Both the position numbers and the translations under genes were made by a program. A DNA stretch of 64,000 nucleotides from PFL42 sp963789825 (GTDB taxonomy: Bacteria > Chloroflexota > Anaerolineae > Anaerolineales > E44-bin32). The stretch lies in assembly GCA_963789825.1 (NCBI GenBank), contig CAWBME010000010.1, forward strand, positions 62,001 through 126,000. Reading direction: 5' to 3'. This document shows positions 48,633 through 60,762 of the stretch, piece after piece; position 1 is the stretch's first letter; each line of letters starts with the position of its first letter. Below the pieces are notes generated by a model. It saw only the letters and a list, made by a program, of their open reading frames with translations. It was not told the DNA's origin and made no database searches.

Positions 48633-50355
48633 CTACTTGCCGTTGGCAGGATGCCAGGGATCGAAGCGCTCGAGGATCGAGCCTCCGATGAACTCGCGCA
48701 AGATGGAGTTGTCGGGGATCAGCTCGGTGTCCAACGGAAGGAACCACTCCAGGAACGACAACAGGCGCTTCGCCTCGACATGCTCGGGAGTCCCAAAGGT
48801 AACCTGGCGCAGCAACGGCTCGGCCAGCGGCGCCAGCGCCGAGGCTTCGTACACCAGCGCCGTGTTGAACATGACGTCGGCGTTCTCCTGAAAGGGAAAG
48901 ATGTAGCGCTTCTCCCCGCGGCGGACCGATTCCCAGCGGCGGATGGTGTCGGAGGCGTTGTAGCCGCGCTGCCGGGCGTCACGCACGATGCGACGGATCA
49001 TGCGCGTGTCCGTCGTCGACACCCGGTTGTAGCGGTCCAGGTTGAGCTGAGTCAGGGCGGAGGCATAGATGCGGAAGGTGGAAGCCGGTGGAAGCTCGGG
49101 CACCAGCTTGGGGTTCAGCCCATGGATGCCTTCCAGGATGATCAGCTGGCCCGGCTGCAGCTGCACCTCTTCGCCGGCCTGCTGCTTTCCCATCTTGAAG
49201 TCATACCGGGGAAGCCGCACCCGGTCGCCGTTGATCAACAGCTGCAGATCGTGGTTCAGGCGGCCGATGTCGACCGCACCCAGCGCCTCGAAATCGAATT
49301 CGCCCTTCTCGTCACGGGGCGTATGCTCGCGATCGACGAAGTAGCTATCGATCTCGACCGGAAAGGGAGCGCTGCCGCGCGCCAAGAGCTGGATGGCCAG
49401 ACGCTTGGAGAAGGTGGTCTTGCCCGAGGAGGAGGGACCGGCGATCAGCACCACCCGCACCGCGGGCTTGCGTTCGGTGATCAATGCGGCGATCTCGGCG
49501 ATGCGGCCCTCGTGCAGCGCCTCGGAGACCAGGATCAGCTCGCGGGCGCGGCCGGCGGCGATGGCGTCGTTCAGGCTGCCGGCACTCGAGATCCCCAGGC
49601 GGTCCAGCCAGTCGCCATACTGGCGGAACGTCGCCAGCAGCTTGGGATAGTCGGGCAGCGGCAGCAGTTCGGTCGGGCGGTGGCGCCGCGGGAAGCGCAG
49701 GGTGAAGCCGTTGTCGATCAGCGACAGCCCGAACGTCTGCAGGTAGCCAGTGCTCGGGACCATGTAACCGTGGTGGTAGTCGCGGAAACCCAGGAGCTCA
49801 TAGAAGACCAGCGTCGGTTTGCGGCGATGAGAGAGCAGGCGGGCCTTGTCGGCGTAGCCCTTGTGCTCGAAGGTGCGAATGGCCTCGTCCAGCGGGACCT
49901 GGACCTTGACGAATGGCAGGTCGGCCTGGACGATCTCGCGCATCCGTCCTTCCAAGCGGGCCAGCTCCAACGCCGAGAGCGGCTCGCGCCCAGACACCTG
50001 ACAGTAGTACCCGCCGGAGGACACGGAGTGGTCCACGGTCAGGTTGAGGCCGGGGAACAGTTCTTCGAAGGCCGCCGCCAGCAAGAAGGTCAGGGAGCGG
50101 CGGTAGATGCGCATGCCATCGGCCTCGCTCATGCGCACCGGGCGCACGCGCGAAGTCGAGTTCAATCGGGAAGGTGAGCTCGCGCAGCTCGCCGTTGACC
50201 ACCGCCCCGACCGCCGGCGCCAGCTCAGGATCGGCCGGGGCGAGGAACTCGGCCAGCGGCGTACCGCGCGCACCCTCCAGGACCCGTCCATCCGGCAGGG
50301 TAATCTGCACCGTGCTGCGGGCTTCCGACCAGCGGACGGCGCGCTCTTCGGACAT
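48633..50355 (-). CDS. Nucleoside kinase with TGS/threonyl-tRNA-synthetase-like N-terminus, one frameshift
   Basis: About 574 residues in three parts: a TGS-like N-terminal domain (VQITLPDGRVLEGARGTPL), a threonyl-tRNA synthetase second-additional-domain-like segment (RSLTFLLAAAFEELFPGLN with HSVSSGGYYCQV), and a uridine kinase/phosphoribulokinase P-loop domain (VVLIAGPSSSGKTTFSKRLA, then DSYFVDREHTPRDEKGEFDFE). This fusion is a known nucleoside-kinase family that phosphorylates uridine or cytidine. The frame shifts near 50147, at FARA; one base change gives RVRPVRMSEADGM. Start set at ATG 50355; a TTG at 50364 is possible. Confidence 0.88.
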
Positions 50356-50614
50356 GTCAGTCAACCTCTGTCGGAAGGGATTCTACCTCTCCCAGGCTGG
50401 TCGATCCGCTTCGGTCGCCCATTCGCCTGCGTCCAGGCGGAATCGCCGAGGCCCGGTCGGAACCGGGCCCCGGCGAAAAGGAGCGAAGGATGCCGTCTTG
50501 CACCCCGTTCGGGCCGAGAGCCCCAGCCCGCCGGGGCGGGACGGCCGGCGTGCCGCCGGGCTTCGCGGCACCAGCGGCGCTTCGCCCTTACCTGGTCACC
50601 AGCGGCGCGCGGGG

Positions 50615-52080
50615 TCAGCCGGGCGTCGCCATGTCCACCGGCCGACAGCATAGCACCAGGTCCTTGGCGGCCCGGATCTCATCCAGGCGGCCGAAGGGCG
50701 TGTTGTGCGGCGCCGTCTGCAGCAGCTCGGGGTCGGAGTGCGCCTCGTCGGCGATCTTGCGCATCACCTCGATGAAGGCGTCCAGCGTGGCCTTGCTCTC
50801 GCTCTCGGTCGGCTCGATCATCAAGGCTTCGTGGACGATCAAGGGGAAGTAGTTGGTCGGCGGATGGAAGCCGAAGTCCATCAAGCGCTTGGCAACGTCC
50901 AGGGCGCGCACGCCCGGCGCATCTTCCCAGCGCCCTTCGGCGACGAACTCGTGCATGCAGATCCGGTCATAGGGCACGTGGTAGAGATCGCGCAGCCGGA
51001 CGCGGATGTAGTTGGCGTTGAGCACCGCATGGTCGGAGATCGCCCGCATGCCGGCCTTGCCCTGCATGCGCATGTAGGCGAAGGCGCGCACATGCATGCC
51101 GAAGTGGCCGTGGAACGCCTTCACCCGCCCAATGGACTGCGCCGGCATCACCAGCCCATAGAGCGGCGCCTGCTCGTCATCTTCCTCTTCGACGATCTGC
51201 ACAACCGGACCGGGGAGGAAGTCCACCAGATGCTGGAGCACGCCCACCGGACCGGAGCCCGGCCCGCCGCCACCGTGCGGCGTCGAGAACGTCTTGTGCA
51301 GGTTGTAGTGCAGCACGTCCAAGCCCAAGTCCCCGGGGCGGACGACGCCCAGCAGGGCGTTCATGTTGGCGCCGTCGCCGTAGACCAGGCCGCCGCAGGC
51401 GTGAATCTGGTCCACCACTTCGCGCACGTGCTCCTCGAACAGGCCGAGGGTATTGGGATTGGTCAGCATCAGGCCGGCGACGGTGTCGTCGCACGCCTGG
51501 CGCAACGCGGCGAGGTCGACGTTGCCGCGATCGTCGGAGGGCAGTTCGATCACCTGCAGCCCGCTCATCGAGGTGGTCGCCGGGTTGGTGCCATGGGCCG
51601 AGTTGGGGATCAGGATCTTGGTGCGCCGGGTGTCGCCGCGCGCCTGGTGGTAGGCGCGGATGATCAGGATGCCGGTCAGTTCTCCGTGCGCGCCGGCGGC
51701 CGGCTGCAGGCTGACGCCGGCGAAGCCGCCGATCTCCTTGAGCCATTCCTGCAGCATGTACATCAGCGCCAGGTTGCCCTGCACGGTCTCGGGATCTTGC
51801 AGCGGGTGGGTGAAGGCGAACCCGGGCAATCGGGCAACGTCTTCGTTGACCTTGGGGTTGTACTTCATCGTGCACGAGCCGAGCGGATAGAAGCCGGTGT
51901 CGATGGCGTAGTTGAGCTGCGACAGGCGCACGAAGTGGCGCACGACATCGAGCTCGGCGATCTCGGGGAGCGGCAACGTCAGCGCGCATCAGCTCCGCTG
52001 GAAGGGCTGCCGCCGGGACGTCCGGCGCGGGAAGGGTGACCCCTTGCCGGCCCGGAGAAGAGAGCTCATAGATCAAGGGC

Positions 52081-52088
<8 letters not shown>
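50615..52088 (-). CDS. gcvPB: Glycine dehydrogenase (decarboxylating) subunit 2, one frameshift
   Basis: PLP-carrying half of the split P-protein of the glycine cleavage system; with GcvPA it decarboxylates glycine and loads the aminomethyl group on GcvH. About 491 residues. The N-terminus MPEPLIYELSSPGRQG is typical; the frame shifts near 51985 and resumes at PLPEIAELDVVRHFVRLS. Key sites: YPLGSCTMKYNPK, HGTNPATTSM and LHYNLHKTFSTPHGGGGPG with the Schiff-base lysine. Its start overlaps the gcvPA end by eight bases. Last gene of the riboswitch-controlled operon. Confidence 0.94.
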
Positions 52089-53423
<1,335 letters not shown>

Positions 53424-53424
<1 letters not shown>

Positions 53425-53816
53425 CAGTGGCTCCGTTCCGCGCAGTGCTTCTCGTATCCGCCGGCATCCAGCAGGCCCTTCAGCTCCGCCGGATCGCCGA
53501 GCTCGAACTCGATCATCCACGCCTTGCCGAAGGGCTCGGCATTGATCCACTCCGGGCTTGCCGCCAGCTGCTCGTTGATCCGGGTCACCTTGCCCGTCAC
53601 GGGAGAGTACACCTCAGCCGCCGCCTTGACCAACTCCACGGTGGCGATGGCCTTTCCCTTCTCGAGCGTGTCGCCGGGAGCGACGACGATCTCGACAAAG
53701 ACGATGTCGGAGAGCTGGTCTTGAGCGTAGTCCGTCACACCGAGCGTTGCCTTCCTGCCCTCGGCGCGGATCCACTCGTCGGATTGCGTGTACTTCAGAT
53801 CGCTGGGGAATTCCAT
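53424..53816 (-). CDS. gcvH: Glycine cleavage system H protein
   Basis: Lipoate-carrying shuttle protein of 130 residues. The lipoyl site is ATVELVKAAAEVYSP (Lys64), flanked by DIVFVEIVVAPGDTLEKG and PVTGKVTRIN. The ATG at 53816 follows GGAGGCGAAG. First gene of the operon, directly behind a tandem glycine riboswitch, so expected to rise with glycine. Confidence 0.96.
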
Positions 53817-53869
53817 CTTCGCCTCCGCCTTGCAGATTTGGTCGATCGATGACTCAGCAGCATGCAACA

Positions 53870-53895
53870 GGCGCACGCGGCATGCTGCGTGCGCC
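53870..53895 (-). promoter_or_regulatory. Hairpin at the end of the glycine riboswitch
   Basis: Perfect 9-bp stem GGCGCACGC/GCGTGCGCC with an 8-base loop, starting right after the second aptamer and 54 bases before gcvH. No T-run follows, so it is more likely part of a translational or structural expression platform than a classic terminator. Confidence 0.5.
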
Positions 53896-54078
53896 CTCTG
53901 TCGCTGACCTGAGAGATTCGCCCATCGCGCGGGCTTGCCCCGTCGGTGCCTGGCGGCTTTCCAGAGGTACGGCCAGCCCGGGTCCTGTGACCTGAGAGTT
54001 TCGCCGGTGCCGAGCGCGGCGGGTCCGGCTTGCCCCTTCGGTGCCGGCCGGGTGCGCTCTTGGCCGGGCTCTCCCCAA
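53896..54078 (-). ncRNA. Tandem glycine riboswitch
   Basis: Reading the minus strand, two glycine aptamers follow one another. Aptamer 1: GGGGAGAG ... CACCGAAGGGGCAAGCC ... CGAAACTCTCAGG. Aptamer 2: CCTCTGGAAAG ... CACCGACGGGGCAAGCC ... GAATCTCTCAGG ... GACAGAGG. Both show the conserved ACCGA.GGGGCAAG core and CTCTCAGG closing strand. Tandem glycine riboswitches usually turn on the glycine cleavage operon when glycine is plentiful, and gcvH-gcvPA-gcvPB follow directly. Confidence 0.93.
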
Positions 54079-54080
54079 GC

Positions 54081-54759
54081 TGTGCTGACTTGTCTCCTCA
54101 TTCTAAGGGAGGCCGGAGAGCCGGTCAAGCTCGGCGTTGGGCTCCGGATACGATCCGTATCCTGCTCGCGGCCCAGCCGGCAACGAGCACCATCCTGGGA
54201 ATCATTCCCGCAGGCCACCCGGTCGCGCGCCTGGGCGGTTGCTGGGGGGCCGTCGAACCGGACGGAGGAGCGTAGCTCAAAGCGATCGGGCCTGTTCTGC
54301 CGCCAGCTCGCCCGCTGACGTTCTTCCTCCCAGCGGGGCAGCTGTTCCGATTCTGAGGCAGCGCTCAACCAGGACACGCTCTTCCAGGAAGCTGACCGAC
54401 CCTTCCGCTCCACGCGGCTGCAAGCTGCCTCGCCGTTCGACGGGATGGCGGGTGCTCGCATCCGGGTTGACCCGCCAATGGGCCTTGGTGCTCAGCGATC
54501 GGTCTTCAACGAGCCTGAGCAAGCAGGCTGGCAAGGGGAGGCTGAGCGCTCGCCGGTGGTGTCTCCCGAGTGCTGGGCGATGGTATTGGGGGGAAGCCCT
54601 GGAGGCCCTCCAGCCGCTGGTGCGACGGAACGGGCGCGGCCCCGGGGGGGGTGGAGCGTTTGTCCACCTTGCCAGTCGGCAGCCCCTCCGCCATAATTCG
54701 TCTGCCCGACCGCCCCGCGGGACCCCGGCGGGGACCCCATCCTCTGAGGTCAACCACGC
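54081..54759. other. Intergenic region between gcv operon and threonine dehydrogenase
   Basis: About 680 bases between divergent genes. Apart from a small palindrome GGATACG-ATC-CGTATCC (54147-54163) I see no gene; the open frames are low-complexity. It must hold promoters for both directions, but none stands out. Confidence 0.4.
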
Positions 54760-55780
54760 ATGGACTCCAACGAAGTCATCCTGATCACCGGCGCAAACGG
54801 CGAGATCGGCCACGGCTTGATCCACGATCTGTGCGAGCGGGGTGTCGGCCGCATCCTGGCGACGGATGTCCAAGCGCTCGATGCAGAGTCTGGCAGGGGC
54901 CTGCCACGAGTTCGTCCAGGGAGACATCACCGACCCGGGGCTATTCCAGGCGCTTGACCAACGCGGCCCCTTCACGACCGTGTTCCACCTGGCATCCATC
55001 CTATCGACCAAGGCCGAGCGCGATCCTGAGCTGGCCCACCGCATCAACGTGGACGGCACTCTGAGCCTGCTGCAGCTTGCCCATGCCCATTCGCAGCGCC
55101 TCGGGCGTCCGGTGCGCTTCCTGTATCCCAGCTCGATCGCCGCCTACGGGCTGCCGGATCTCGAAGCCAAGCAGCGGGCCGGACGGGTGGGCGAGGACGA
55201 GTGGCTGACGCCGGCGACGATGTATGGCTGCAACAAGCTGGCCTGCGAACACCTCGGCCGCTACTTCTCCTCGCACTACCGACGCTTGTCGCCCGAGCCG
55301 CCCGTTGCCCGCATCGATTTCCGCTGCCTGCGCTTCCCTGGCCTGATCAGCGCCCTGACGGTGCCCACCGGCGGCACGAGCGACTACGGCCCGGAGATGC
55401 TGCACCATGCCGCCCAGGGCAAGCCCTACGCCTGCTTCGTCCGCCCCGATGCGCAGCTGCCATTCATGGTGATGCCGGATGCCATTCGGGCGATGCTGCT
55501 GCTGGTCGAAGCACCGTCCGCTCGACTGAGGCGTCAGGTCTACAACGTGACCTCCTTCAGCCCAACCGCCGACGAGATCCTGCAGGCAGTCCAGCGCTCC
55601 TTCCCCCAGGCCGCCATTACCTTCTCACCCGATGCCCATCGGCAGGGCATCGTCGACAGCTGGCCAGCAGACGTGGACGACTCCGCCGCCCGGGACGACT
55701 GGGGGTGGCGGCCTGAGTACGACTTCAAGCGCTCCTTTGAGGAGTATCTGCTGCCCGCGGTCCGCCAGCGCTACGGCTGA
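54760..55780 (+). CDS. tdh: NAD-dependent L-threonine dehydrogenase (extended SDR type), one frameshift
   Basis: Oxidises L-threonine to 2-amino-3-oxobutyrate, which can be split to glycine and acetyl-CoA. About 340 residues. The Rossmann loop ITGANGEIGHGL is at 9-20; HEFVQGDITDP follows after a one-base shift near 54895. The catalytic YGCNKLACE (Tyr/Lys) and the SDR-Tdh phrases LRFPGLISALTVPTGGTSDYG, MVMPDAIRAML and DSWPADVDDSAARDDWGWRPEYD are clear. UDP-sugar epimerases share the fold but not the GGTSDY/DSWP pattern. It lies divergent to the glycine cleavage operon, which fits a threonine-to-glycine route. Confidence 0.87.
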
Positions 55781-55907
55781 AGCCGCTCGCGCACTCCTGC
55801 CCTGCGCGCGACTTCTGCCTCCATCCTGCGGTATCCAAAGCAAACCAGCCAACCGCACGCCGGCTTCTCAACCGGCGATCCGCTGGCCTTGTGGAGGGAC
55901 CGTTCTG

Positions 55908-57065
55908 ATGAGACGCCTGTGCACGGCAGCCACTGTGCTCACCTTGTTGACCCTGGCGTGTGCCTCGACGCCGCCGGCCAGCGAGCCCACCCCCACGCCG
56001 GCACCTCCACCGCCACCGGCGATCGGGGAGTCCATCTTTGACCGCAGCGGAACCGCGTTTGGCTTCTTCCCCTCCCCGCCGGAGATCACGCTGCAGAGTG
56101 TGCTGCGCCATTTCGGCGACCTCGGCGAACATGCTGATTTCGTGTTGGCCCAGGCCACTATCCCCTGGCAGGCCTGGGAGGACGAGACGGATCCTGAGCC
56201 TCAGGCGCTCATCGACCTGCGCAACCAGGCGATCCTGGCCGAGCAGAACGGCCTCGAGATGGTGTTCGTCGTCGACCCGCTCAACGGATTGAATCGGCGC
56301 GAGTTTCTGGGGCTTCCCGCAGGATGGGAGGCGAGCTTCGCCAACCCAGAGGTGCGCCGCGCCCACAAGGCCTTCAGCCTGTGGATCGTGCGTACCTTCC
56401 GGCCGAGGTATATCGGCCTGGCCTCCGAGATCAACACCTACGCCGACGCCCATCCGGACGACTTCACCAACTTCCTCACTCTCTACGAGGAGGTCTACCG
56501 CGCAGTCAAGGCAGAAGCGCCTGACACGCAAGTGTTCGTCACCTTCCAGTGGGAGGATCTCAACAACCTCTTCCCGGGCGACAATGAAGGGCGTCAGCCG
56601 TACGCGGTCAACTGGGAGCAGGTCGAGGTTTTCGAACCGCGCCTCGATCTGTGGGTGATTTCCTCCTATCCCTTCGTCGCCTTCCCCAGCGGGTCGGCCA
56701 TTCCCCCTGCGTACTACACACCGCTGTTGGAGCGGACCGACAAGCCGCTGGCGGTGGCCGAAGGCGGCTACACCTCCAAGCCGGTCGGGCCGTTTCCGGG
56801 AACGCCCCAGGACCAGGTCGACTACCTGAACGCGATCGACACGCAGCTCGGCGGGCGGCTGCGCTTCTGGGTGTACCTGCTGCTGAACGATCTCAGGCTT
56901 AAGTCGTACAGCGAGGCGATGCGCGCCAACGGGACGGACGAATCGGATGTGACGACCCTGGGGATGTTCGAAGCGGTGGGCTTGCGCCAGCCGGATGGCA
57001 CGCCGAAGCCGGCGTTAGCCGAATGGGACCGCCTCCGCGCCGCGGCGCTGGAACCAGCGCCCTGA
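55908..57065 (+). CDS. Secreted lipoprotein with glycosyl-hydrolase (GH-A clan)-like barrel
   Basis: Exported lipoprotein of 385 residues: signal peptide with lipobox LTLACA (Cys near 18), a Pro/Thr-rich linker, then a TIM-barrel domain. IGLASEINTYADAHPDDF (near 168-185) resembles an Asn-Glu acid/base strand and KPLAVAEGGYTS a nucleophile strand, as in clan GH-A enzymes such as GH53. Strand DLWVISSYPFVAF also fits. Overall similarity to a named family is uncertain, so function as a polysaccharide hydrolase is inferred. It converges on the wtpAB operon with a 55-base gap. Confidence 0.7.
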   Translation: MRRLCTAATVLTLLTLACASTPPASEPTPTPAPPPPPAIGESIFDRSGTAFGFFPSPPEITLQSVLRHFGDLGEHADFVLAQATIPWQAWEDETDPEPQALIDLRNQAILAEQNGLEMVFVVDPLNGLNRREFLGLPAGWEASFANPEVRRAHKAFSLWIVRTFRPRYIGLASEINTYADAHPDDFTNFLTLYEEVYRAVKAEAPDTQVFVTFQWEDLNNLFPGDNEGRQPYAVNWEQVEVFEPRLDLWVISSYPFVAFPSGSAIPPAYYTPLLERTDKPLAVAEGGYTSKPVGPFPGTPQDQVDYLNAIDTQLGGRLRFWVYLLLNDLRLKSYSEAMRANGTDESDVTTLGMFEAVGLRQPDGTPKPALAEWDRLRAAALEPAP

Positions 57066-57120
57066 GAGCCTCCGGCCACGCCGCCCGATGGGGAGCGCCT
57101 CGTTTCGGCGCCTTGCCATC

Positions 57121-57915
57121 TCAGGAGGCTGTCGGCTCGCTGCGGATGCCCAGCACGCCCCGCAGCAGGGTGATCGCAACCAGGGCGACTCCGATCAACA
57201 CCGCCGTTGCCGGCAGCGCGGCCTCCAGGCCGAATCCCTGCAGACGTTCGTAGACGAGCACGGTCATCACCTTGGGATGGTAGGCGAGGATCACGACCGC
57301 CCCGAACTCACTGATGCCGCGCGCCCACATCATCAGCGCCCCGGCCAGGATCCCTCGCCGGGCCAATGGCAAAGTGACATGCCAGAACGCCTGCAACGGG
57401 CTGGCGCCATCCGACAGCGCCACGCGCTCGATCTCGGTATCGATGAGCGCGAATGCCTCGCGGCTGGCGCTGACCAGGAACGGCGCGCTGACGAAGAGCA
57501 TCGCCAGGACAATCCCCGCCATGGTGTCGGTGAAGGTCACCCCCAGGCGGGCGAAGGCCTGGCCCATCAGGCCATAGCGCCCGAACACCAGCAGCAGTGC
57601 CACACCCGCTGCGGTATGCGGCACGATCACCGGCAGCATCACCACGGCTTCGACCAGGCCGCGCCCATGGAATCTCCGTCGGGCCAGCAGGTAGGCCAGC
57701 GGCACCGCGGTCAGCAGCCCGATGCTCGTCGCCAGCGCCGCACCGCCAAAGGTGACGGCGAGGGAACGCTGCAGCTGAGGGTCCTGCAGGGCGAGGATCA
57801 AACCCCGCAGCGACGTCGCCGTCAGCGTGCGCAGCAACGGGAGCGCGATGAACGCGACCAGCAGGCCTCCCAGTATGGCGAAGAGGATCGTCGTGCGGGA
57901 TGCGTTGAGCTTCAT
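57121..57915 (-). CDS. wtpB: Tungstate/molybdate ABC permease
   Basis: Inner-membrane permease of 264 residues of the ModB/WtpB/CysU type, six helices. The EAA loop is near DGASPLQAFWHVTLPLARRG; the family start LRTLTATSLRGLILALQDP and MLPVIVPHTAAGVALLLVFG are visible. The ATG at 57915 overlaps the wtpA stop by four bases. No ATPase (WtpC) gene follows; the next gene is on the other strand. Confidence 0.9.
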   Translation of the reverse strand: MKLNASRTTILFAILGGLLVAFIALPLLRTLTATSLRGLILALQDPQLQRSLAVTFGGAALATSIGLLTAVPLAYLLARRRFHGRGLVEAVVMLPVIVPHTAAGVALLLVFGRYGLMGQAFARLGVTFTDTMAGIVLAMLFVSAPFLVSASREAFALIDTEIERVALSDGASPLQAFWHVTLPLARRGILAGALMMWARGISEFGAVVILAYHPKVMTVLVYERLQGFGLEAALPATAVLIGVALVAITLLRGVLGIRSEPTAS

Positions 57916-59041
57916 GGCCCCTCCGTTCCCGCGCACAGCGTCTGGATCGCTTCGGGCATGGCTTCCCAGCCCAGCGCCTGCGGGTTGTCCAGAACCGGAT
58001 GCTGATTCGCCTGCATCACCGCTCTCCCCTCCGGCCCCAGCAGGAAGGCGATGAACTCCGCCGCCGCCTCCGGATGCGGGGCACTGCTCGGAATGGTGAT
58101 CCCGTAGGCGATCGGCTCACCGATGAAGCGCGGCTCGACGCTGGCGAAACGCTGGAAGTCCAGTTCGACCTCAGCCTGCGAATAGCGGTCCCGGTAGGCT
58201 TCGTCACTCAGGTCGATCTCGCGGGGAAGCTCGAGCATGCGCAGGCCGTGCTGCCGAATCACGCTCTCGTACTCGAAGGCGTAGTCGATGTCGCCCAACT
58301 CGAGCAGCGCCAGCAGTTGGATGCTCCCACCGCGCATCCGGAGATGCGAGCCCGGCCGCGTCTCGAGAACCTCCGGAACGGTGATCGTGCTCAGAGACTT
58401 CCTCCCGGAAGATGCGGACCGGATAGGTGAACTGCCCGTCGAACACCTGGTTGAACAGGCCGAAATCGTCGTTGACCCGCTCGGCCAGGCGCCAGCGCCA
58501 TCATCGCCCGATAGCCCGAGGCGTCGAAGCGAGGATCGGCCAGGCCCAGCAGTACATCGGGCCGCGCCAGGATCTCGGGCCAGTTCTGACCGTCGATCTG
58601 ATCGCCGTAGCGGCTGCGATCCGTGTAGGCCAACGCCAGGCGGTTGCCGGCGAAGCTGCATGCCCATTCGGCATAGGGCGCTCCGGTTGCGGGGTCCTGC
58701 GCCTTGAACATCAGCATTGGCAGCAGCGAGGCGTCGGCCGTGGCGACAACGTCAATCGGCTCGCGCAGCTCGGTGGCGTGCCGGATGACCTGGATGCTGC
58801 CGTGGTACTCCGGACGGACATCGATGTCGGGATGCGCCGCTTCATAGGCAGCCTCTAAGTTCGCGAATGGGACGATCAGGCTGCCGGCGGCGAAGACGAC
58901 CAGCGGTGTACGCTCGTCGCCGGTCATTGGGGAAGCGGCAGCCACGGGGATTGAAGAGGTCTGCGACACTGGCGCGCACGCCGCCAGGCAGATGGCGGCC
59001 AGACACATGGCATGAACCCGCCGCAGTCGGTGTCGGATCAT
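57912..59041 (-). CDS. wtpA: Tungstate/molybdate-binding protein, WtpA type, two frameshifts
   Basis: Extracytoplasmic oxyanion-binding lipoprotein, about 376 residues. Signal peptide with lipobox CLAAC; then VFAAGSLIVPFANLEAAYEAAHPD, DVVATADASLLPMLM, WACSFAGNRLALAYTDRSRYGDQI and LGLADPRFDASGYRAMMAL, the WtpA/TupA pattern for tungstate and molybdate. Breaks near 58493 and 58396 separate the C-terminal part (FEYESVIRQHGLRMLELP, AYGITIPSSAPHPEAAAEFIAFLLG). AAGGAGGCG precedes the ATG. It likely feeds metal to the AOR enzymes at 6.7-10.5 kb. Confidence 0.87.
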
Positions 59042-59278
59042 CGGCTTCGCCTCCTTCGATCTCGTCGCGTCCTCCGACCCGACCCCTCACGCCGGACGCT
59101 GGGTCAAGGATCCCAGCAGCCTACGGCCGACCCCGCCCTTGATTCAGCCCCCTGCTCCAGCGGCAGAGTGTAGCCGCAGGTGCGGGCTTCTCACCGCGCT
59201 CCGCCAACATCGCGACGCACCGATGAGAAGCCCGCCTCAATGACCGGGGCGATCGGGCCGGCAGTTGCGAGCTTGCGG

Positions 59279-60713
59279 CTACTTGGCCTCGATCCGCGCA
59301 ATCCCCTTGACCCAGGCATTGCTGGGCAGCCCCGGCATCGCCAGGGCGTACTCGCCCGGAGTTTCACCGAAGGTCAGCAGACAATCGGCGCAGGCCAACA
59401 CCTCGGCCGCAGGCACCTCGGCCGAGTACCCATCGCTGGCGACCAGTTCCAGCGTCTCAACTGCGCTGGTCACCCCGGCCGCCTCGAGCACCGCCAACAG
59501 GGGAACGCCCTCGTACTCGGTTGCACCCTTCTTCGGGTGTTCGAGGGTCTTGGTCACCACACCCAGCGCGCGCAGGTCGGCGTCGGTGAATTCGGTCATG
59601 GCATCGCCCGGGCCATCGATCGTCAACACGACCTCACCGGACGGCGCGGCGGCCTCAGCCGGCGCAGCGGGCGGCACAGGCTCCAGGCCCAGAGCGATCT
59701 GGCTGATCATTCCGACGAGTTGATTCTTGGCCAGCGCCGAGCTGACCAGGCGCAGCGGGAAGTACTTCTCAGGCAGCGGCTGCCCATCCACCAGATGCGC
59801 CACCAGGATGTCCGGATTGCGCGCCACGGTTGCGCTGTCGAACTCGGTCGAGTAGCCATCGGAGGCCGTGACCGTGATCGTGTAGCCGGCGGATGCCAGA
59901 TCATCGTTGAATGCCGGGCCTTCGTGCTGGACGGCATCGTCGACCGAGCCCACCAGCAGCCACAGCGGGACGCCCGACCACACCTGGCCCTGGTCATCGG
60001 TCCAGGAGGATCCGTGGCACTGCGGCGCTGAGCAGAGACTCGAAGCTGGCGCGGTCGATCGAGTCACTCAGGCCTCCGGTGAGTTCGAGCGTCCAATCCT
60101 GCACGAGCTCCTTCAGTTCGGCCGCCGTCACCCACTTCACCGACCAGTGCCCGTCGGTGACCTGGTTCCCTTCGTCGCTGACGATCGCCACGCGCAGCGG
60201 CCCTTCTTCGTCAGTGATCGGTTGTCCATCGATCTCGTAGGCCAGGATCGCCGTCAGTGCGGGCGGCGACTTGAGCTCCTCGCCGGTCGCAGGATCGTAG
60301 GCGATGAAGGCTCCCTTCATCACCTGGTCTTCCGAGTAGGTCATGGCATAGCCATCCTTGGCCACCAAGTTCACGCCGTTCCCCGGTGCGAGGCCACCGA
60401 CCACTTCCGCCAGATCGGCGAGCGATACGCCGCGGTAGGTCGCCGGCAGCGTGATCTTGCCGGTGCTGCTCTTGATCCCGGCGTAGCCTTCGGTCACCGG
60501 AAGCGCCTGCAGGTCCGCCCAGGTGAGCTCCTGGCTGCCGCTCGGCCCGCTCACCGTCAGGATCGGCGGCGCGGCCGTGGGGGCCTCGGTGGGCGGCGGG
60601 GGCGGCTCGGTGGGAGCCGGCGTCGGGGTGGTTGCCGGTGCGCAAGCGGCGACCAGCAGGGCGGCCACGAGCAACAGGGCGAGCAGTCTCGGAAGTCGGT
60701 GCGGTGTTCTCAT
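59279..60713 (-). CDS. Lipoprotein with three sulfite-oxidase-like (Mo-pterin fold) repeats, one frameshift
   Basis: Exported lipoprotein of about 478 residues: signal peptide with lipobox LVAAC, a Pro/Thr linker, then three repeats of about 120 residues. Each has the layout of small proteins related to the sulfite oxidase molybdopterin domain: LTVSGPSGSQELTWADLQAL, later YRGVSLADLAEVVGG and KDGYAMTYSE; the third reads LTIDGPGDAMTEFTDADLRAL, YEGVPLLAVLEAAG and SDGYSAEVPAAEVLA. A frame shift lies near 60030, in repeat 2. No cofactor cysteine is evident, so the repeats may be cofactor-free ligand binders. It lies between wtpA and the regulator on the same strand, suggesting a link to metal or cofactor handling. 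Confidence 0.78.
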
Positions 60714-60762
60714 CGTCTCTCTCTCCAAACCATCGATTTCGCTTCCAGGAGCAGCACCGGGT

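Noticed and set aside
53870..53895. Hairpin upstream of gcvH as a rho-independent terminator
   Set aside because: No T-run follows on the minus strand; kept only as part of the riboswitch expression region.
54240..54320. Possible tRNA near GTAGCTCAAAGCG
   Set aside because: A D-arm-like string is present but no acceptor, anticodon or T-arm pairs with it.
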